Source: Lytechinus pictus (taxonomy: Eukaryota; Echinodermata; Echinoidea; Temnopleuroida; Toxopneustidae). From it: a stretch of DNA of 64,000 bases. Under the pieces are notes generated by a model. The model did no database searches and had not been told where the DNA came from. It was given only the letters and a program-made list of their open reading frames with translations. Below, piece by piece: positions 11,034 to 23,090 of this stretch. Both the position numbers and the translations under genes were made by a program. The stretch lies in NCBI RefSeq assembly GCF_037042905.1, contig NC_087246.1:37070001-37134000 (forward strand), given 5' to 3'. Numbering within the stretch: the first letter of the stretch is position 1; the number at the start of each line of letters is the position of its first letter.

Positions 11034-11884
11034 AGTAGATGACACGCTCTTATCGAGGGAATTTTCTTCGTATTTTTTTCTGTAATATACACCCTATCAC
11101 AATGATTAGTGAGCACTTGCTTTTATTTTGTCTATGAAAAAAAATCTTTTTTGTTTTCATCATATATCCCACTTTAAACATGCTGTATTTATCAATGTCA
11201 TTCTAGATGTGTATTTTAAATTCTAAAACAATGTAATAATTCCCGTTGTATAAACGGGTATATAGATAAATACCCCCCCCCCCACTCTGATACTGATGTG
11301 GATTTTGATGGGGGATAATCCCCACCCCCATGCACGCAGAACATTCACAAATATTGTTTGTGTCGGTTAAACATTATTGTTGTGTTATCCCACATCGCGA
11401 TTTCCAATATCATACTTTTATTCAATATCTAGCTGGTTTGACTTATTACATTTGAAATTTGAGATGAGGAAGACCGCGGGCTGGAAGCTATTAAAAGATA
11501 AGAGGTCCAATGTAATAGAAGAATCGGAAAGGAAATGATAGTCCCTCTGCGAAAATCACAAATTTGATCGATTTTTTTTTTTGGGGGGGATTCGTTGTCA
11601 AAAAGAAATTAAAAGATAACGGTTGAAACTAGGAAACTGAATTGAGGTTGGGGATAATTCTAAATCACAAGACGTGGTAGATGAAATTGGTCACTCTAAA
11701 ACAAACTAGAGTTAGTTCAAATGAGCAGATTAAAAGTCCGCGGGTGCAAGTGGTATGTCTAGTCATATATTTTTATTTACTATTTACTTGTGAGAAATAA
11801 TATTGCTCTAGTCAAATATGACTGAAATAATCCTTTCATTTTAGTCAATTTTGATTATTTTGTTCTAAGAGTAATGGCTGTTAT
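11034..11884. other. Intergenic, nothing recognised
   Basis: AT-rich with C and T/G homopolymer runs at about 11273-11284 and 11572-11588. No gene or clear element. Confidence 0.55.
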
Positions 11885-12160
11885 TTTTTTTCGAGTTGAA
11901 CTTGAGTGTGCCATCATTTTATTTTCAAGCAATCTGCTTATAATGGCAATCCTTCTCCTGCAAACTGTAAATGTTAAAGTTTCTTTGTTGGTAGTAGATC
12001 ATATTTGTTTAGAATGACTTTTTTATGTTTGTATTTTTTTCTTATGATTCATACCAAAATCAATTACCGATATATTATGTTTAATACGTAATGAAAATTG
12101 TATTGTATACGAATGTTATGAATGCAGAAGAAAAAATGAATCAAATCAAATCAATTAATT
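11885..12160 (+). mobile_element. Possible LINE 3' UTR fragment
   Basis: Ends in GAAAAAATGAATCAAATCAAATCAATTAA, a 5-mer tail like those of LINE 3' ends elsewhere in the window. There is no coding part, so the assignment rests on the tail only. Confidence 0.35.
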
Positions 12161-13022
12161 GAAGGTCGTAGGTCCTGTCCCCGTCCGACTCATGCCAAAT
12201 GCTTATAGAATGTGATTCCTGTCTTGTAAGAAGGCTAGGTGATATTAAACATGAAGAGATGAAGAAGAAAAATTGATATAAATTAGTCCAATCAAATTGG
12301 GAAAATTGATTTAGCTATGTCAACAAAAGTTACATCATGAACTGGATTCGTTTTGCCCTTTTCTTAAAACTTTATATAGAGGCACGCTAATCGCTATATG
12401 TTCAGGTGGAACAAATCGAAACGAGTTTTCTACTGGATATCATCTGATGACTCTCCGATTTAGCAGGAATATTATCGACATGGGAATCGTCAGGGTTTAC
12501 AAGTGATTTAGGAGGTAAAAGAAGAAAAGAGCAATTGTCTCGACAATTCAACGTTATACTGTTATAGAAAAAGTCACATAGAGCATACCTGAAGACTTGA
12601 ACATATCTTTTATTTCATGGTATTAGCATCCATGGGTCAAGCAAATAGGGTCTATATCTTCGGTGTATATTGTTGTGGATATTATTGTCAATATAAACGG
12701 ATAATGAGTGCGAAAGTATTATATTGACGGACTTCAGTCATATTGGCAAAGGGTTTCAGGTAGGTTAATACTTCTGATTTAGAGTTTCTGATATCACAAC
12801 TTTCTTACATGCACATTCTATGTTAATTTCTTTAAATTTATTTCACAAATTTACTATTCATTTTTTCAGGCCTGTTATATTCGTGGCATGAGAAATGAAC
12901 ATTATGAATTCTGGATAATTATAATCAAAATGATCCACATTTCAGCAAGAATATTGCTTTTCAGATTGATACTCGTTTTTATTCAATCCAAAGAGCAACG
13001 AAAAAAGTTTGATTACAGAACA
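12161..13022. other. Intergenic, nothing firm
   Basis: The first 90 bases (GGTCGTAGGTCCTGTCCCCG and CTAGGTGATATTAAAC) have the look of a decayed SINE body, but no boxes are clear. Nothing else recognised. Confidence 0.45.
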
Positions 13023-13181
13023 GGGCCCCGTTGCATAATGGTTACCATTAAGGTAACTTTGTCATTCAAAGGTAACTACCATGGTAACAATGCTAAGTAG
13101 CCAATCAAAATTAAGGATTACATAGAGGTTACCATTGGATGGCAAAGTTACCATACTGGTAACTTTTATGCAACGGGCCCC
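13023..13181. mobile_element. MITE, GGCCCCGTTGCATAA ends (159 bp)
   Basis: The left end GGGCCCCGTTGCATAATGG and the right end TTATGCAACGGGCCCC are near-perfect inverted repeats. The interior is also self-complementary, with repeated GGTAAC/GTTACC and TTGCCATCC-type blocks. No ORF. A decayed copy lies at 46689-46803. Confidence 0.85.
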
Positions 13182-13267
13182 AGATTAGATAAACTTCATT
13201 ATTATTCTTTTTTTTTCGTTCACGATTTTTATACTTAAACTTACCAATCTATCTTTTGACTAATATT

Positions 13268-13350
13268 TTGAGAGACCCACACTCAACAAGCTATGCTTTT
13301 TAGTGGATCCCTCCATTTCCTCATTTCTTTTTTAATGAATAAAATCAAAG
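13268..13350 (+). mobile_element. LINE 3' UTR fragment
   Basis: ACCCACACTCAACAAGCTATGC and TTTTTAGTGGATCCCTCC match the GGTTCACATTTTACAAGCTTTGCTTTTCAGTGGACCCCTCC block in the LINE at 6.04-7.08 kb, followed by ATGAATAAAATCAAA as tail. Confidence 0.55.
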
Positions 13351-14400
13351 CCAGGCATGCCTAATGTTTTATCGAGAATATTTACGTGAGTACATCATTA
13401 TTGATTAATGATTATCTTATGGCGTATTGTTTACTGAAAAAAAATCACTTATTTCTTTGGAATCGCACATCATATACATTGTATATTCATTAATATTAAT
13501 TGGTATGGTTATCATATTATTTCTATGTTATGGTTACCTATGTTGTTAAAATGAGCTGAGTTTAAATGAAATAAACCAAACATCGATGGAACAAGTATAA
13601 TGTAGAAATACCAATAATTACAGCAATCTGATTCATCTTCGGTACTGCAAGTTTCTATAATAACAAAATTGTTTTCCTATAACTCTTGTTCGACCGTAAA
13701 CAGTTTAAGATTAATGCATCTGGCGAGCCAAAACAATGTTACTTCATTCACCAGTGTTTGTAAAATGAGGTAATATAACACGAGGTTCCGGGTACATTTT
13801 CCCAGCTGCATGACAGGGGGGGGGGGGGGTGGTTCACTCTACGCTCTATATTGAAATATAGTCCGCTTGCAGATATATTGCCAACTTTAAAGTTCCGGAC
13901 CAGCTCCAAGGTAGGCATTAATAATCATAAGTCATGTTTACATCATTTTAGTAACTTTACTGAACAGACAGATGTCAGAACAAATGGCGTATCGTCAACG
14001 TCTTTCGGAAATATGGATGTCTTTCATTAAAGTTTGTCGACAATTGCCACCTATTTCATTTCAACACAATTCACTTGTGAAGTATGAAAAATAATACGTA
14101 CACGTCAAATAAATATCACGTAAATATTAATTAGCGTGAAAAATTCTACTTACGGGATTTCCGAATAAAAGTTCGTAATGAAATATGGTAACCCAACGGA
14201 ATTAACCAAGTTATCAGCAAAATGAATTGCTCTAGATTACAACATTACAAAACTTTCTCACGTGTAATGTCAATAATAGGTGCGAATTTCAGAAAGTCCG
14301 TAACGTTTATGGTAAAAAAAAATCCTGCTTGTCAATAAGAAATATTATTCATAAGAAATATTATTTATAATGTATTTTTTTTACTTAGACCTTTCCATGT
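13351..14400. other. Intergenic, nothing recognised
   Basis: AT-rich with one G run (about 13817-13829). No gene or element identified. Confidence 0.55.
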
Positions 14401-14434
14401 AATTCACTGTACGATCAAAAACGTACAGTGAATT
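14401..14434. repeat. Perfect 13-bp hairpin
   Basis: AATTCACTGTACG, an 8-nt spacer, then CGTACAGTGAATT. Perfect complementarity over 13 bp. It could be the junction of a tiny foldback element; no flanking duplication is evident. Confidence 0.7.
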
Positions 14435-14648
14435 GAAACTTGTCGTCATGTGCACGAGGAGAAGCAGCATTTTAGGAAAGGTATTAGGGAAAGGCCTCTT
14501 GGTTTAAAAAAAAAAATAATTTATATGGCGCTCATTACTTGGCGTTTTTTTGGGCGCTTTATAATTATATACTTATCATTTACCCCGTCGTCGGATCCTG
14601 CCATGCGTGTACATAATTATGGAGAAGGCTTCCCAGATTGGCAGTCCA

Positions 14649-14788
14649 GGGGAGCGTTTCATGAAAAGACTTGTCAGACGTTTTATCCGACAATTACAAT
14701 ATTAATAGTGCTTCTCAGCCAATCGAAATAAAGGAGAGTTGTCAGATCTGACCACAGGTCAGACGAAAATGTTGATGAAACGCTCCCC
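14649..14788. mobile_element. MITE, GGGGAGCGTTTCAT ends (140 bp)
   Basis: Left end GGGGAGCGTTTCATGAAAAG, right end GATGAAACGCTCCCC. Interior TTGTCAGACG/GTCAGACGAAAA blocks are also inverted. No ORF. Confidence 0.85.
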
Positions 14789-14949
14789 ATACGCCAACTA
14801 TATTAATAGGTTTGAATATGAACTTGAAAAGCATATACATCACCGTTCCCTCAAGTACACCCCTATCAACGCAAAAGCCAAAATCTTAATATTTAGATGA
14901 GCTTATCATGTTTTACGCCTCAAGAAAACAAGAAGTCCAAACATACCAA

Positions 14950-15160
14950 AGACTTTGTTTCGGTAAGTATGCGAGTACAATAAGTATTTATCAAGTTTGA
15001 AAGGAAGTAAGTAATGTAGGTACGCAGTTATATATAAGAAGTAAGTAAATAGGAAAGTAGGTACTACGTAAGTATTTAAGCGAATAGAGTAAGTAGGTGA
15101 ATTAATGAATCGATAGATAAATAAATTAATAAATAAATAAATAAATAAATAAATTGGCAA
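14950..15160. repeat. AAGT/AAAT tetranucleotide-rich tract
   Basis: Imperfect GTAAGTAAGTAGG repeats run into AATAAATAAATAAATAAAT. Simple sequence. Confidence 0.7.
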
Positions 15161-15228
15161 GTATATAAGTAAGTAAGCAAAATATAACTGTTAATGGGTC
15201 AGGGCCCAAACCATATTAAAAGGAGATC

Positions 15229-15445
15229 AGGGCCCTGTTGCAAAAAAGTTTATGTATTGATTTATGTCATGATTTATGTTATGATTTATGTCATACAGCT
15301 TAAATCATGACATAAACACAAATATTGACATAAATCCGTTGCATAAAGCTTTATGTCTTAAATCACGACATAAAATCATGACATAAATCCATTTGAATGA
15401 CATAAATTTATGTCGTGATTAAAATCAAGACATAAACGGCGACTT
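15229..15445. mobile_element. MITE family with GGGCCCTGTTGCA end, TTTATGTC-rich (5' part)
   Basis: Starts AGGGCCCTGTTGCAAAAAAG and continues with many TTTATGTCATGA and TCATGACATAAA blocks in both orientations, so it folds back on itself repeatedly. The expected matching right end is decayed (CCGTTGCATAAAG near 15,335). A related copy ends at 23811. Confidence 0.65.
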
Positions 15446-15824
15446 TCCGCAATAAGTGACTTGAGGGAAATTTTACGATTATTTTTTATAATTATGCCCT
15501 TTGTAATTTGATGATATTTTGAGTTTTACTTGGGCCTGCGAAATAATTTTTGTGTCATTGGATAGCCTATGATGTATTCTTTCAATATTTTTAAAAATAA
15601 TAATCGTAAATATTTCCCTTATTTTTATAAGCAAAGCTGGGCCTAAGCATAATAGTTAATGTGCTTGCTTAATTGAGGATTATACATTTTCCTTATTATA
15701 ATATCATAATTTATTTCAACGTCGCATATTTTTCAAGCACCACCACCCCTCCCTCCCAAAATAATGATAATAACTTTGACTTTCAGTCTAGAATCGCCCT
15801 TTTGTGCTAAATTCAGATGTGATT
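15446..15824. other. Intergenic, nothing recognised
   Basis: AT-rich, no gene or element seen. Confidence 0.55.
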
Positions 15825-16445
15825 AAACAAGAAATTTGGTACACACATTGGATGATTTCAAGTCCGGTGTTGGCGTTGGTGTTGGAATTTGGATTGCTCC
15901 CCCCCCCCCCCCGGGGGGCTTCCCCTAGCTCCAAAACCTATTTTGTGTGTCAGAAATCATGTTGCCATGGTAACGGCATATGATATGACAAAAAATTATT
16001 TTAAAAAATCAGTTTCAATTACTTCATCGATTTTCAACCAATTCTCGTAAAATTTGGTTCACACTTTGAGCATGTTGAGTTAGAGGTAAACGTGTGAAAG
16101 AGACATATTTTGAGTGTGTCGGAAATCGTGTTGCCATGGTTACAACATATTACAGGCCCAAAATTAGGTAAAAATCTATTGGTTCCAACTACTTGATTAG
16201 TTTCCAACCAATTCTAATGAAATTTGGCTCACACATTGGTCTCGAGGTAAAGATGTACAGGACATATTTTTTGCATGTGTCGGAAATCGTGTTGCCATGG
16301 TAACACTATATATTATGTCAAAAATTAGGCATAAATCTTGCGGTTCAAACTACTTCATCAGTAATTATCATGACTTGCACACACATACATGTAGGTCTTG
16401 GGTAAAGATGGGCAAGACATTTTTTCCAACTGTTGCCATAGTATA
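15825..16445 (+). repeat. Tandem array, about 165-bp unit with GTTGCCATGGTAAC
   Basis: GTTGCCATGG recurs at 15961, 16130 and 16291 (spacings 169 and 161), with a decayed copy near 16430. Each unit also contains ACTTCATCGATTTTCAACCA-like sequence, AAATTTGG(T/C)(T/A)CACACATTGG and GTGTCGGAAATCGTGTT. About 3.5 copies are present. No ORF. A C12/G6 run at 15899-15918 interrupts the first unit. Confidence 0.8.
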
Positions 16446-18383
16446 GGCATAGGGCAGGGGTATTAATCACCTTCATCGATAATTCTAGTTTAATTTACCC
16501 TTCCCCCAACCAAGTGCATATGGGGCTTGCCTCGTTTATTTCACCATCCTTTATAATATCGCCTCATTTTTGTTAATTTTTTTATTCAGGTTCATGGTCT
16601 AAAATAGGCACTAGGCCTACAGAACACACAAAAGAAATGCGAATTGTAATTTAAAAGAGGAAAGAAAAGGGAAATATCAAAGAGTCATCAAAATGGATGT
16701 ATAAGAGGTCATCCCATTCTTTTCGAAAATCTCAGCTGGAGCTTAATTCGCGCTTGCATCATTAATCTAGTTCTCATATAGTAGTCTTGTTGGGAAAAGA
16801 AAGGTATCATTATCATGACAAATTCGGTCTGAAAAAAAAGGAAAAGAAAGAGTGAAATATGATATATGTTATAAAATATCATATCAACATCAATCACAAA
16901 ATTATACCTTGTATAAAAGAATCAAAATGTTTGCTCGCTCGCTGTTTTTATAAATTTTGCCCTTTACACCATGTCTACCCCACAAAAATATGAGTTCCTA
17001 AAGCCATTCCTTTAAACTAAAAAAAAACTTCTTCACAGAGAACAATTTTGTGTCAGTCATCCCCAAACCATGAACACCGATTGACAACCATGCATAATCC
17101 CTGTAATGATTTGTTCATTATTTCATTTCTTTATAATTTCAATTGTGTATTTTATAAGCGTGTCATGGAACCCTCTTGCCTGTGCAGTTGGGGTGAGGGT
17201 TACAAATTTGGGAGCACAACGGGGCAATTTCGTCAAGAAAATAATTGACAGAGAAAATAAACAAATAAATAGGCCGAAATAAAAATGTTCCTCAATTCCG
17301 AACAAAGGTCTAATCAGATGGCTTGGTTTTTTTTTAGCTAGGAAAAAAAAGAGACGCGGGGTTTTACTTGCCCAAAACTTGCAATTGGAGATGGGGCGAG
17401 TGGAGGGGGTGTCCACTTTAAAAGATGCCCACTTATTGCCCAAATTCCAAGAGGAGTGCACATGAGGATTGAGGGGCCACTACTCATCACAGCTTTGTGC
17501 CTAAATTGGGACACGTTCGTGCATCTTTATCCCTTGATCCATACCTCTGTCACCCATCATTTATATTTTTACATATTTGAGCACCTGGCCATTTTCTTTC
17601 TATCTCTCTCTCATCAAATGAAACCCCCCAAAAAAACTGCTTTATCCTCGTTATCCCTTTCATTATCTTCCTCCCTCCGAGATTGGCCCACTATCATTCA
17701 CGAAATTTATCTTTCCAATTCTCTATACATCTCTCTATATCTCTGTTTGATAATGACTCCACATTTATACTTTTTCTTTTCCCTTTTCCCATTCTAATTC
17801 ACCTCCCCCCCCCCCCTCTCTCTCATCATTCCTTATACATTGAAATCTTAGAATCTCTGGATCTTTCTCATTTTTATATGAAATTTCCTTTTCATTTCTC
17901 GCCATTGCTACTTCAAATCTTCATTTTTAATCAATTATTTTCCCAATTTGACAATTCATGGGACAATATTTAGCGTTCATAAAAATAATCCTACAATTTT
18001 CTACAAGTATTAATTACTATATCTTTAGTAGGGAAACAAGTGTGTTCTGAGGGGCAAATCATATTTTAACCACACCCCACCCCTCCTGATTCAATGAAAG
18101 CAATTAAACAAAGAGATGAAGCAAAAGAAATGACATTTTATGTAAATTTATTACTTTTGAAATAAATGCACACTAAAATTTGTAAAACAATATAATCTTG
18201 TCACCTGTCCCATGTCCCCTACTCATGACTGTATAAACATGATTAAAAGAGGTATGTGGATTCAAATAACATATATTATTCATATCCTAAATTAATACAA
18301 TACCTCAATCAAGTGTACAACTACAAACATGACACAATAATACATCTTAAAAAACAAGAATAACTATATCACATTTTTATGCC
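16446..18383. other. Intergenic, pyrimidine-rich stretch, no gene
   Basis: The plus strand is C/T-rich at about 17,580-17,950 with TCTCTC runs and a C15 near 17,803. Open frames there (up to 113 codons) are compositional. GCTTAATTCGCGCTTGCATC near 16,740 is a faint trace of the GCGCTTCGCGCTCGCAT motif from the first kilobase. Confidence 0.55.
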
Positions 18384-18943
18384 TAAAGGACAAGTCCACC
18401 CCAACAAAAAGTTGGTTTAAATAAAAAGAGATTAATCCAACAAGCATAACACTGAAAATTTCATCAAAATCGGATGTAAAATAAGAAAGTTATGGCATTT
18501 CGCTTAAGTTTCACTTAATTTCACAAAACAGTTATATGCACATCCTGGTCGGTATGCAAATGAGACTGATGACGTCATCCAGTCACTATTTCTTTTGTAT
18601 TTTATTGTATGAAATATTCTAATTTTCTCTTCATTGTCAAGTGAACAACCATTGATCCTCTCTCAACATGTGGAATTAGTATTGTTTAATACTATATGGT
18701 TCAGTGAAGTTGGTCCTTATTGTCAAATTTGTAAAAAATGAAATATTGTATAATTCAAACAATAAAAAACGAAATAGTGAGTGAGGGACATCATCGACTC
18801 TCTCATTTGCATGTCACTGGGTTGTGCATATCACTGTTTTGTGAAAAATAAGCGAAACTTTGATGACATTTTCAGCGTTATGTTAGTTTGATTTTTCTCT
18901 ATTTACTGAAATCAACATTTCTCTGGGGTGGACTTGGCCTTTA
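18384..18943. mobile_element. MITE-like element, TAAAGGACAAGTCCACCCC ends (560 bp)
   Basis: Left end TAAAGGACAAGTCCACCCC, right end GGGGTGGACTTGGCCTTTA. Subterminal GTATGCAAATGAGACTGATG on the left faces CATTTGCATGTCACTGGG on the right, and TGTGAAAAATAAGCGAAACT faces AAGTTTCACTTAATTTCACA, so the inverted arms extend far inward. No ORF. Confidence 0.85.
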
Positions 18944-19036
18944 ATCTACCGTACATTTACACAATAAATGGAGAAGTAGATAAAGTAAAAAGTCAGCAGC
19001 CATTTAAGATTACTATTCATACTCATACTCTATTTA

Positions 19037-19077
19037 TTCAAATCAACATTTTTCTGGGGTGTACTTGAACTTTAATA
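19037..19077. mobile_element. Fragment of the same TAAAGGACAAGTCCACCCC element
   Basis: AAATCAACATTTTTCTGGGG followed by TGTACTTGAACTTTAA repeats the right end of the 560-bp element about 130 bp further on, with a few substitutions. Confidence 0.6.
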
Positions 19078-19904
19078 AATATTTCCATTTAAAAGAGACG
19101 ATGATTTCTGTTATCATGAATGAACTCGCAGTGATGCAATTTTTTCTCTCCTCCTTTTCTCCTCTTCCACCCCTCCTCTTCTTTTCCTCCTCCTTCTTTG
19201 TCGTCTTTTTTTCTACTTATTTTTCATTTCTAATATTATGACCTATCATCATTAACACTATAATAATTTTATGATAACAATCATAAAAAGATATGCACAA
19301 TGTCAATATAATGCTTATCTTTGAAAAATGACAATTAGTACTAATGTTAATTTTACAAAGCGTTTTGTGAATACTTCAGTGAAGTCATATAGTGCCCTTG
19401 CCAGGTGCAACCAGGTCCATGACGTCATGTCTTCAACAGTCTTGACTCTTGAACAATCTGAAATAAGAAGAATCAATGCAAACAACTTTAGCAACTCAAC
19501 TTGATAATAACAGTGTTCACATACATGTACATGTCTCTGAAAGATTATGAAAGAGCCTTTTGAGATTGCAATCACAGGTTTAAATTTAGAAAAAACCCAA
19601 AATAATGTGAAATAAAAAAGGGGTTAATAGTCTCCGAATATTACCTTTGATACGCTTATATTGTAGTCAGAATATTTTCATTTCAATCAAATCATTTGAG
19701 AAATGTTCATGTGTGGTGTTACTGAAGGAGGGCAAGGGTGCAGGGTAGGCGACTCACCTCTAGTAATGGGGGAAGTATATAGGAGAACTTCAAAAGAGGG
19801 GAAGAACAAGGAATGGGGGAAAAATACAAGAACACAAAATTGAGGTCAAGGTCATGTTTACGTTACCAACTTCCCACCTGTCCTTTCTACTACTACCACT
19901 ATCT

Positions 19905-20005
19905 TTTTCTTGAATGCACTTATATCGTGCTTAAGCTTATAAGCTCAAATTGTTTGTCTCTGTTGAGAATCTAATAAAAAAATATAAATCAACTGAATCT
20001 GAATC
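19905..20005 (+). mobile_element. Possible LINE 3' tail
   Basis: Ends AATAAAAAAATATAAATCAA then CTGAATCTGAATC, a hexamer tail like LINE 3' ends. Nothing else supports it. Confidence 0.25.
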
Positions 20006-20429
20006 TTTTGCAAAAGTAAAGTGGAAAATAATTGTTACAATAGTATGGATCCAATAGTCTACCAAGATTTTGTTTTCATTTTAAAGAGTTTCATTGTTCT
20101 TGCTCTTACATATTTTTGAGAATGCATTCCATAATCATATTGTCATTGATTTAAATATTAAGAGGGCTCGATCAGTTGTCAATTGAAACTTGACTTTCTA
20201 TAAAAATTCACGAGATTGATATCCATTTTTGTGAGTAAATTTAAGATGAATTTATTACAAGATGTGGATGAATTGTAAAGAGAGATTCATATTTGAAAAT
20301 TCATATAACAGTACATCACATTTACAACACTCTTAAGAGTAAAATAAATAAAAAATAAATGTTACCAAACAGTATACTTGTTTTTACAAGTAGAATGTTC
20401 AATAAACACAACTTTATATAAAAACTCAC

Positions 20430-20570
20430 CTTCATACTAGCTTGACCCCCTAATCCAAAGAGAGATTTCTTGTTCAATGGCACACAGTGGCAGAGTGTCT
20501 GGACTTCCATCTCCTTCCAGTTGCTGTCCCCTCTCTCTTTCTAACTCTTCTCACCATTTGTGTGGTTCAC
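20430..20570 (-). ncRNA. Best exon of the candidate minus-strand transcript
   Basis: 141 nt with a good polypyrimidine acceptor and a consensus GTGAGT donor. All three frames entering from the acceptor hit stops; an ATG near the middle opens a frame that reaches the donor (27 codons). I do not recognise the peptide. Confidence 0.4.
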
Positions 20571-20835
20571 CTGTTAGAAAAGAGAATACCAAATTTTCCA
20601 TAGTTACAGAAGAGAATGAATTCATATTTGCAATTTGTATAAACAACAACTGAAGTCCCTTCTTTAAAAAAATAGTTTTATCATTACAGATTTTGTTAAA
20701 TATATTTGACAGGGGTCTTGGTACAGTTTCACTGGCTATTATCAGAACTGTGTAAAATGAATTATATCCATGAGTGCATTGTAAATACACATCAAAGGCA
20801 AATAAGGTCTAGTCATTCTACCTTGAAATGGTTTG

Positions 20836-21170
20836 ATGAACACACTAAAAATCGGGGTTCAAATTTGAACCTTAGGGGTTGATACAATAAGGGGTGCTAA
20901 TTAGAGCAATTATGCTCATGTATGCACCTTTATGGGTGTAGCATAAGCTATGTTAAGCACCATATAGGGCACAGATTTGAACCATGTAATAAAGGTTTTC
21001 AAAATTGAACATTTTTTAATGTTTAAGTATTATGCACCTTAAAACGTAAAATGTTTCCCCTCTTATTGTGCAAACGAACATTTCTGGGTGCGAACAATAA
21101 GAAAAAGGTCAATTTTGCACCTTTTATCACTTAGGGTGCAATATTACAAGGAGAGTACAAGTGTTTCATT
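20836..21170. repeat. Diverged inverted-repeat element with GGGTGCAA-like ends (tentative)
   Basis: Left side TTGAACCTTAGGGGTTGATA and CAATAAGGGGTGC, right side the loosely complementary GCACCTTTTATCACTTAGGG then TGCAA. Several TGCACCTT and GGGTGC copies lie inside. No ORF. Similar TGCACCC-rich sequence occurs at 53.68-53.90 kb. Confidence 0.4.
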
Positions 21171-22219
21171 TAGGCTTCAGAAATTTTTTTTTTAAATGTT
21201 AGAAAAACATATTAGAAAAATGATTAACACACGCAATATATGAATTCTTCTATAAAGATAGGTTTTGATAAATAAGAAATATGTAGGCTCTATAATTCTA
21301 TTATTTATACAAAAATTTGGGATTTTCCTTACTTCAAATTGCCAAGGTTTTTTTTTTAGAAGCACCCCTTTAATAATTGATCTAAAAAATCCTCTTTACA
21401 ATAAATAGGTAAAAGGAACAAAATATAGTATGAAAAATTCTTGATAACAATCACCAAGATAATTTCAATTATCACGGTTATTTTTATCCACAGATCAGAA
21501 ACCAAATCCTGTAGTTACCGGTACCGGGTAATGGAAATGCCTTTTCTCCAAGCATATTATTTGTGCACTGGTTTGAAAATTAATAGAAAAGGCATTTGAT
21601 AAGGTTTTTAACCTGTAAAACATATCAAAGAACTAAAATGTGCGCTTTATCCTCACAAGTATATTAAACTTATCAAACAGATAGCTTGTCTACAGGGCAG
21701 CGGCCAGCTCTCAGAGAATATATTCAAATCAGAAAACACAAAGGATACATAGATCCATTTTTTGTTGACTGCATGTTCAACTTATTGTTTTTGTAAAAAA
21801 ATTGGAAGAGTCTAAAATATCCATTAAAGATGTACTTTAATATCTATATTAGATATTAACATACAATGTAGTCATCAGTCTCATCAGACAATTTTTTCGT
21901 GAAGTTACATGGCTTTTCAGTTCAGTGTTAAACTTAATTAGTTCAGTGTGTAATTCTTTTTTTTCTATTTCCCCCTTCTTTCCCTTCATGTTCAGTAGTC
22001 TCCAGTCTTCGTTAACACAGAGGGTGACCCACGATTTTCTAAATGATTTTATCACCTTTATTACACACCAATAACTTCGGGGTTTTTTCTTCTTAATGGA
22101 GAGCGACCCCCAAAAAAAGAAAATAAATAAATCAATCAATTAAAAAAATGTAAAGACAGTTTCAATTTTGGTCCCTAAAATAGACAAATAAATTACAAAA
22201 TACAAGCTCGCTCGTTCTG
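21171..22219. other. Intergenic, nothing recognised
   Basis: AT-rich, no gene or repeat family seen. If the minus-strand transcript is real, this lies in its first intron. Confidence 0.55.
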
Positions 22220-23090
22220 CCTGAGCTAGATCTATTCTACATCTCTTGTATTGCTATTGAAAGTACTAGATTAGGTCCCGAATTAGGTCTCCATTTTGAT
22301 CTATAATAAAAGCATGAATGGAGGGGCCCAAGCCAGACCCAGTCCAGGGGCAGGGCTGCACTACCTCATTCCCTGGCCACGACCAAAGCCCAAACCAGGG
22401 TAGGCCTAGATCTAGTAAAGTAGTATTAGTAATACAATGGTAGGGCCAGCTCAGCTAACCAAGACAAATTTAACTTAGTTAGAATTTCTTAGTTTTAGAC
22501 CTGGGAGGTCTAGTCTAAGTCTAACTTAGACCCTAGATAGAAAACTAGATCAGAATAGATCTACTGACTACTGTAAATCTAGACTAGAACTTAAAAGGGG
22601 CCAAGTTAGTATAGCTTGGGCCTGGCCCTGCCTACCTCAGGCGAGGGTTCGTATAGCAGGCTCCAACACTTCACTACCGCTACCCCCTGCTCCACCTATC
22701 CGAGTGGATCGTAGCGGTAGTGAAGTGTAGTGGAGCCTATACGAACCGGCGCTTGAGGCAGGCCATGCCTAGACTCTATCCTATTTTTTTTTCTAACATA
22801 TGCTCACATCATAGCCTAACTTAATTATTAGGCCTGGGCTAGGCCCTAACTTAGACTTAGTTAGACTAGTTAACTTTAGGGCCAGGCCCTAGGAAGTGAC
22901 TCTAGTCTCTAGCTCTAGGGCCTGCTTCTGACGGTCAGTGACCGAGAGACAGAGCTGAATAGACTCTAGGCCAGGCCCTAACTAGTAGAGGGTCTAGTGA
23001 CAAGTCTAGTCTTATCTAGGCCTATACTAGATCTAACTTGTTAACGTTAGAATTTAGACTCTAGAACTAGAAACACTGGTACTCACTAGA
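22220..23090. other. CTAG/TTAG-rich block
   Basis: CTAG tetramers and relatives (TCTAGAC, CCTAGATC, GGCCTAGA, TTAGTTAGA) occur every 15-30 bases across about 870 bp, far above the rest of the window. Locally higher GC with GGCCAGGCCCTA repeats. No ORF of note. It surrounds a strong hairpin. Confidence 0.7.
22630..22763. mobile_element. Foldback hairpin with 54-nt arms
   Basis: Arms 22630-22683 and 22711-22763 are about 87% complementary around a 27-nt loop, with CACTTCACTACCGCTAC perfect over 17 bp next to the loop and GGTTCGTATAG perfect further out. Probably a very short MITE. If transcribed it would form a long stem. Confidence 0.8.

Noticed and set aside
15825..16445. CRISPR-like regular repeats
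   Set aside because: The unit is about 165 bp with no short repeat/unique spacer alternation, and the DNA is clearly animal; it is a satellite-type array.
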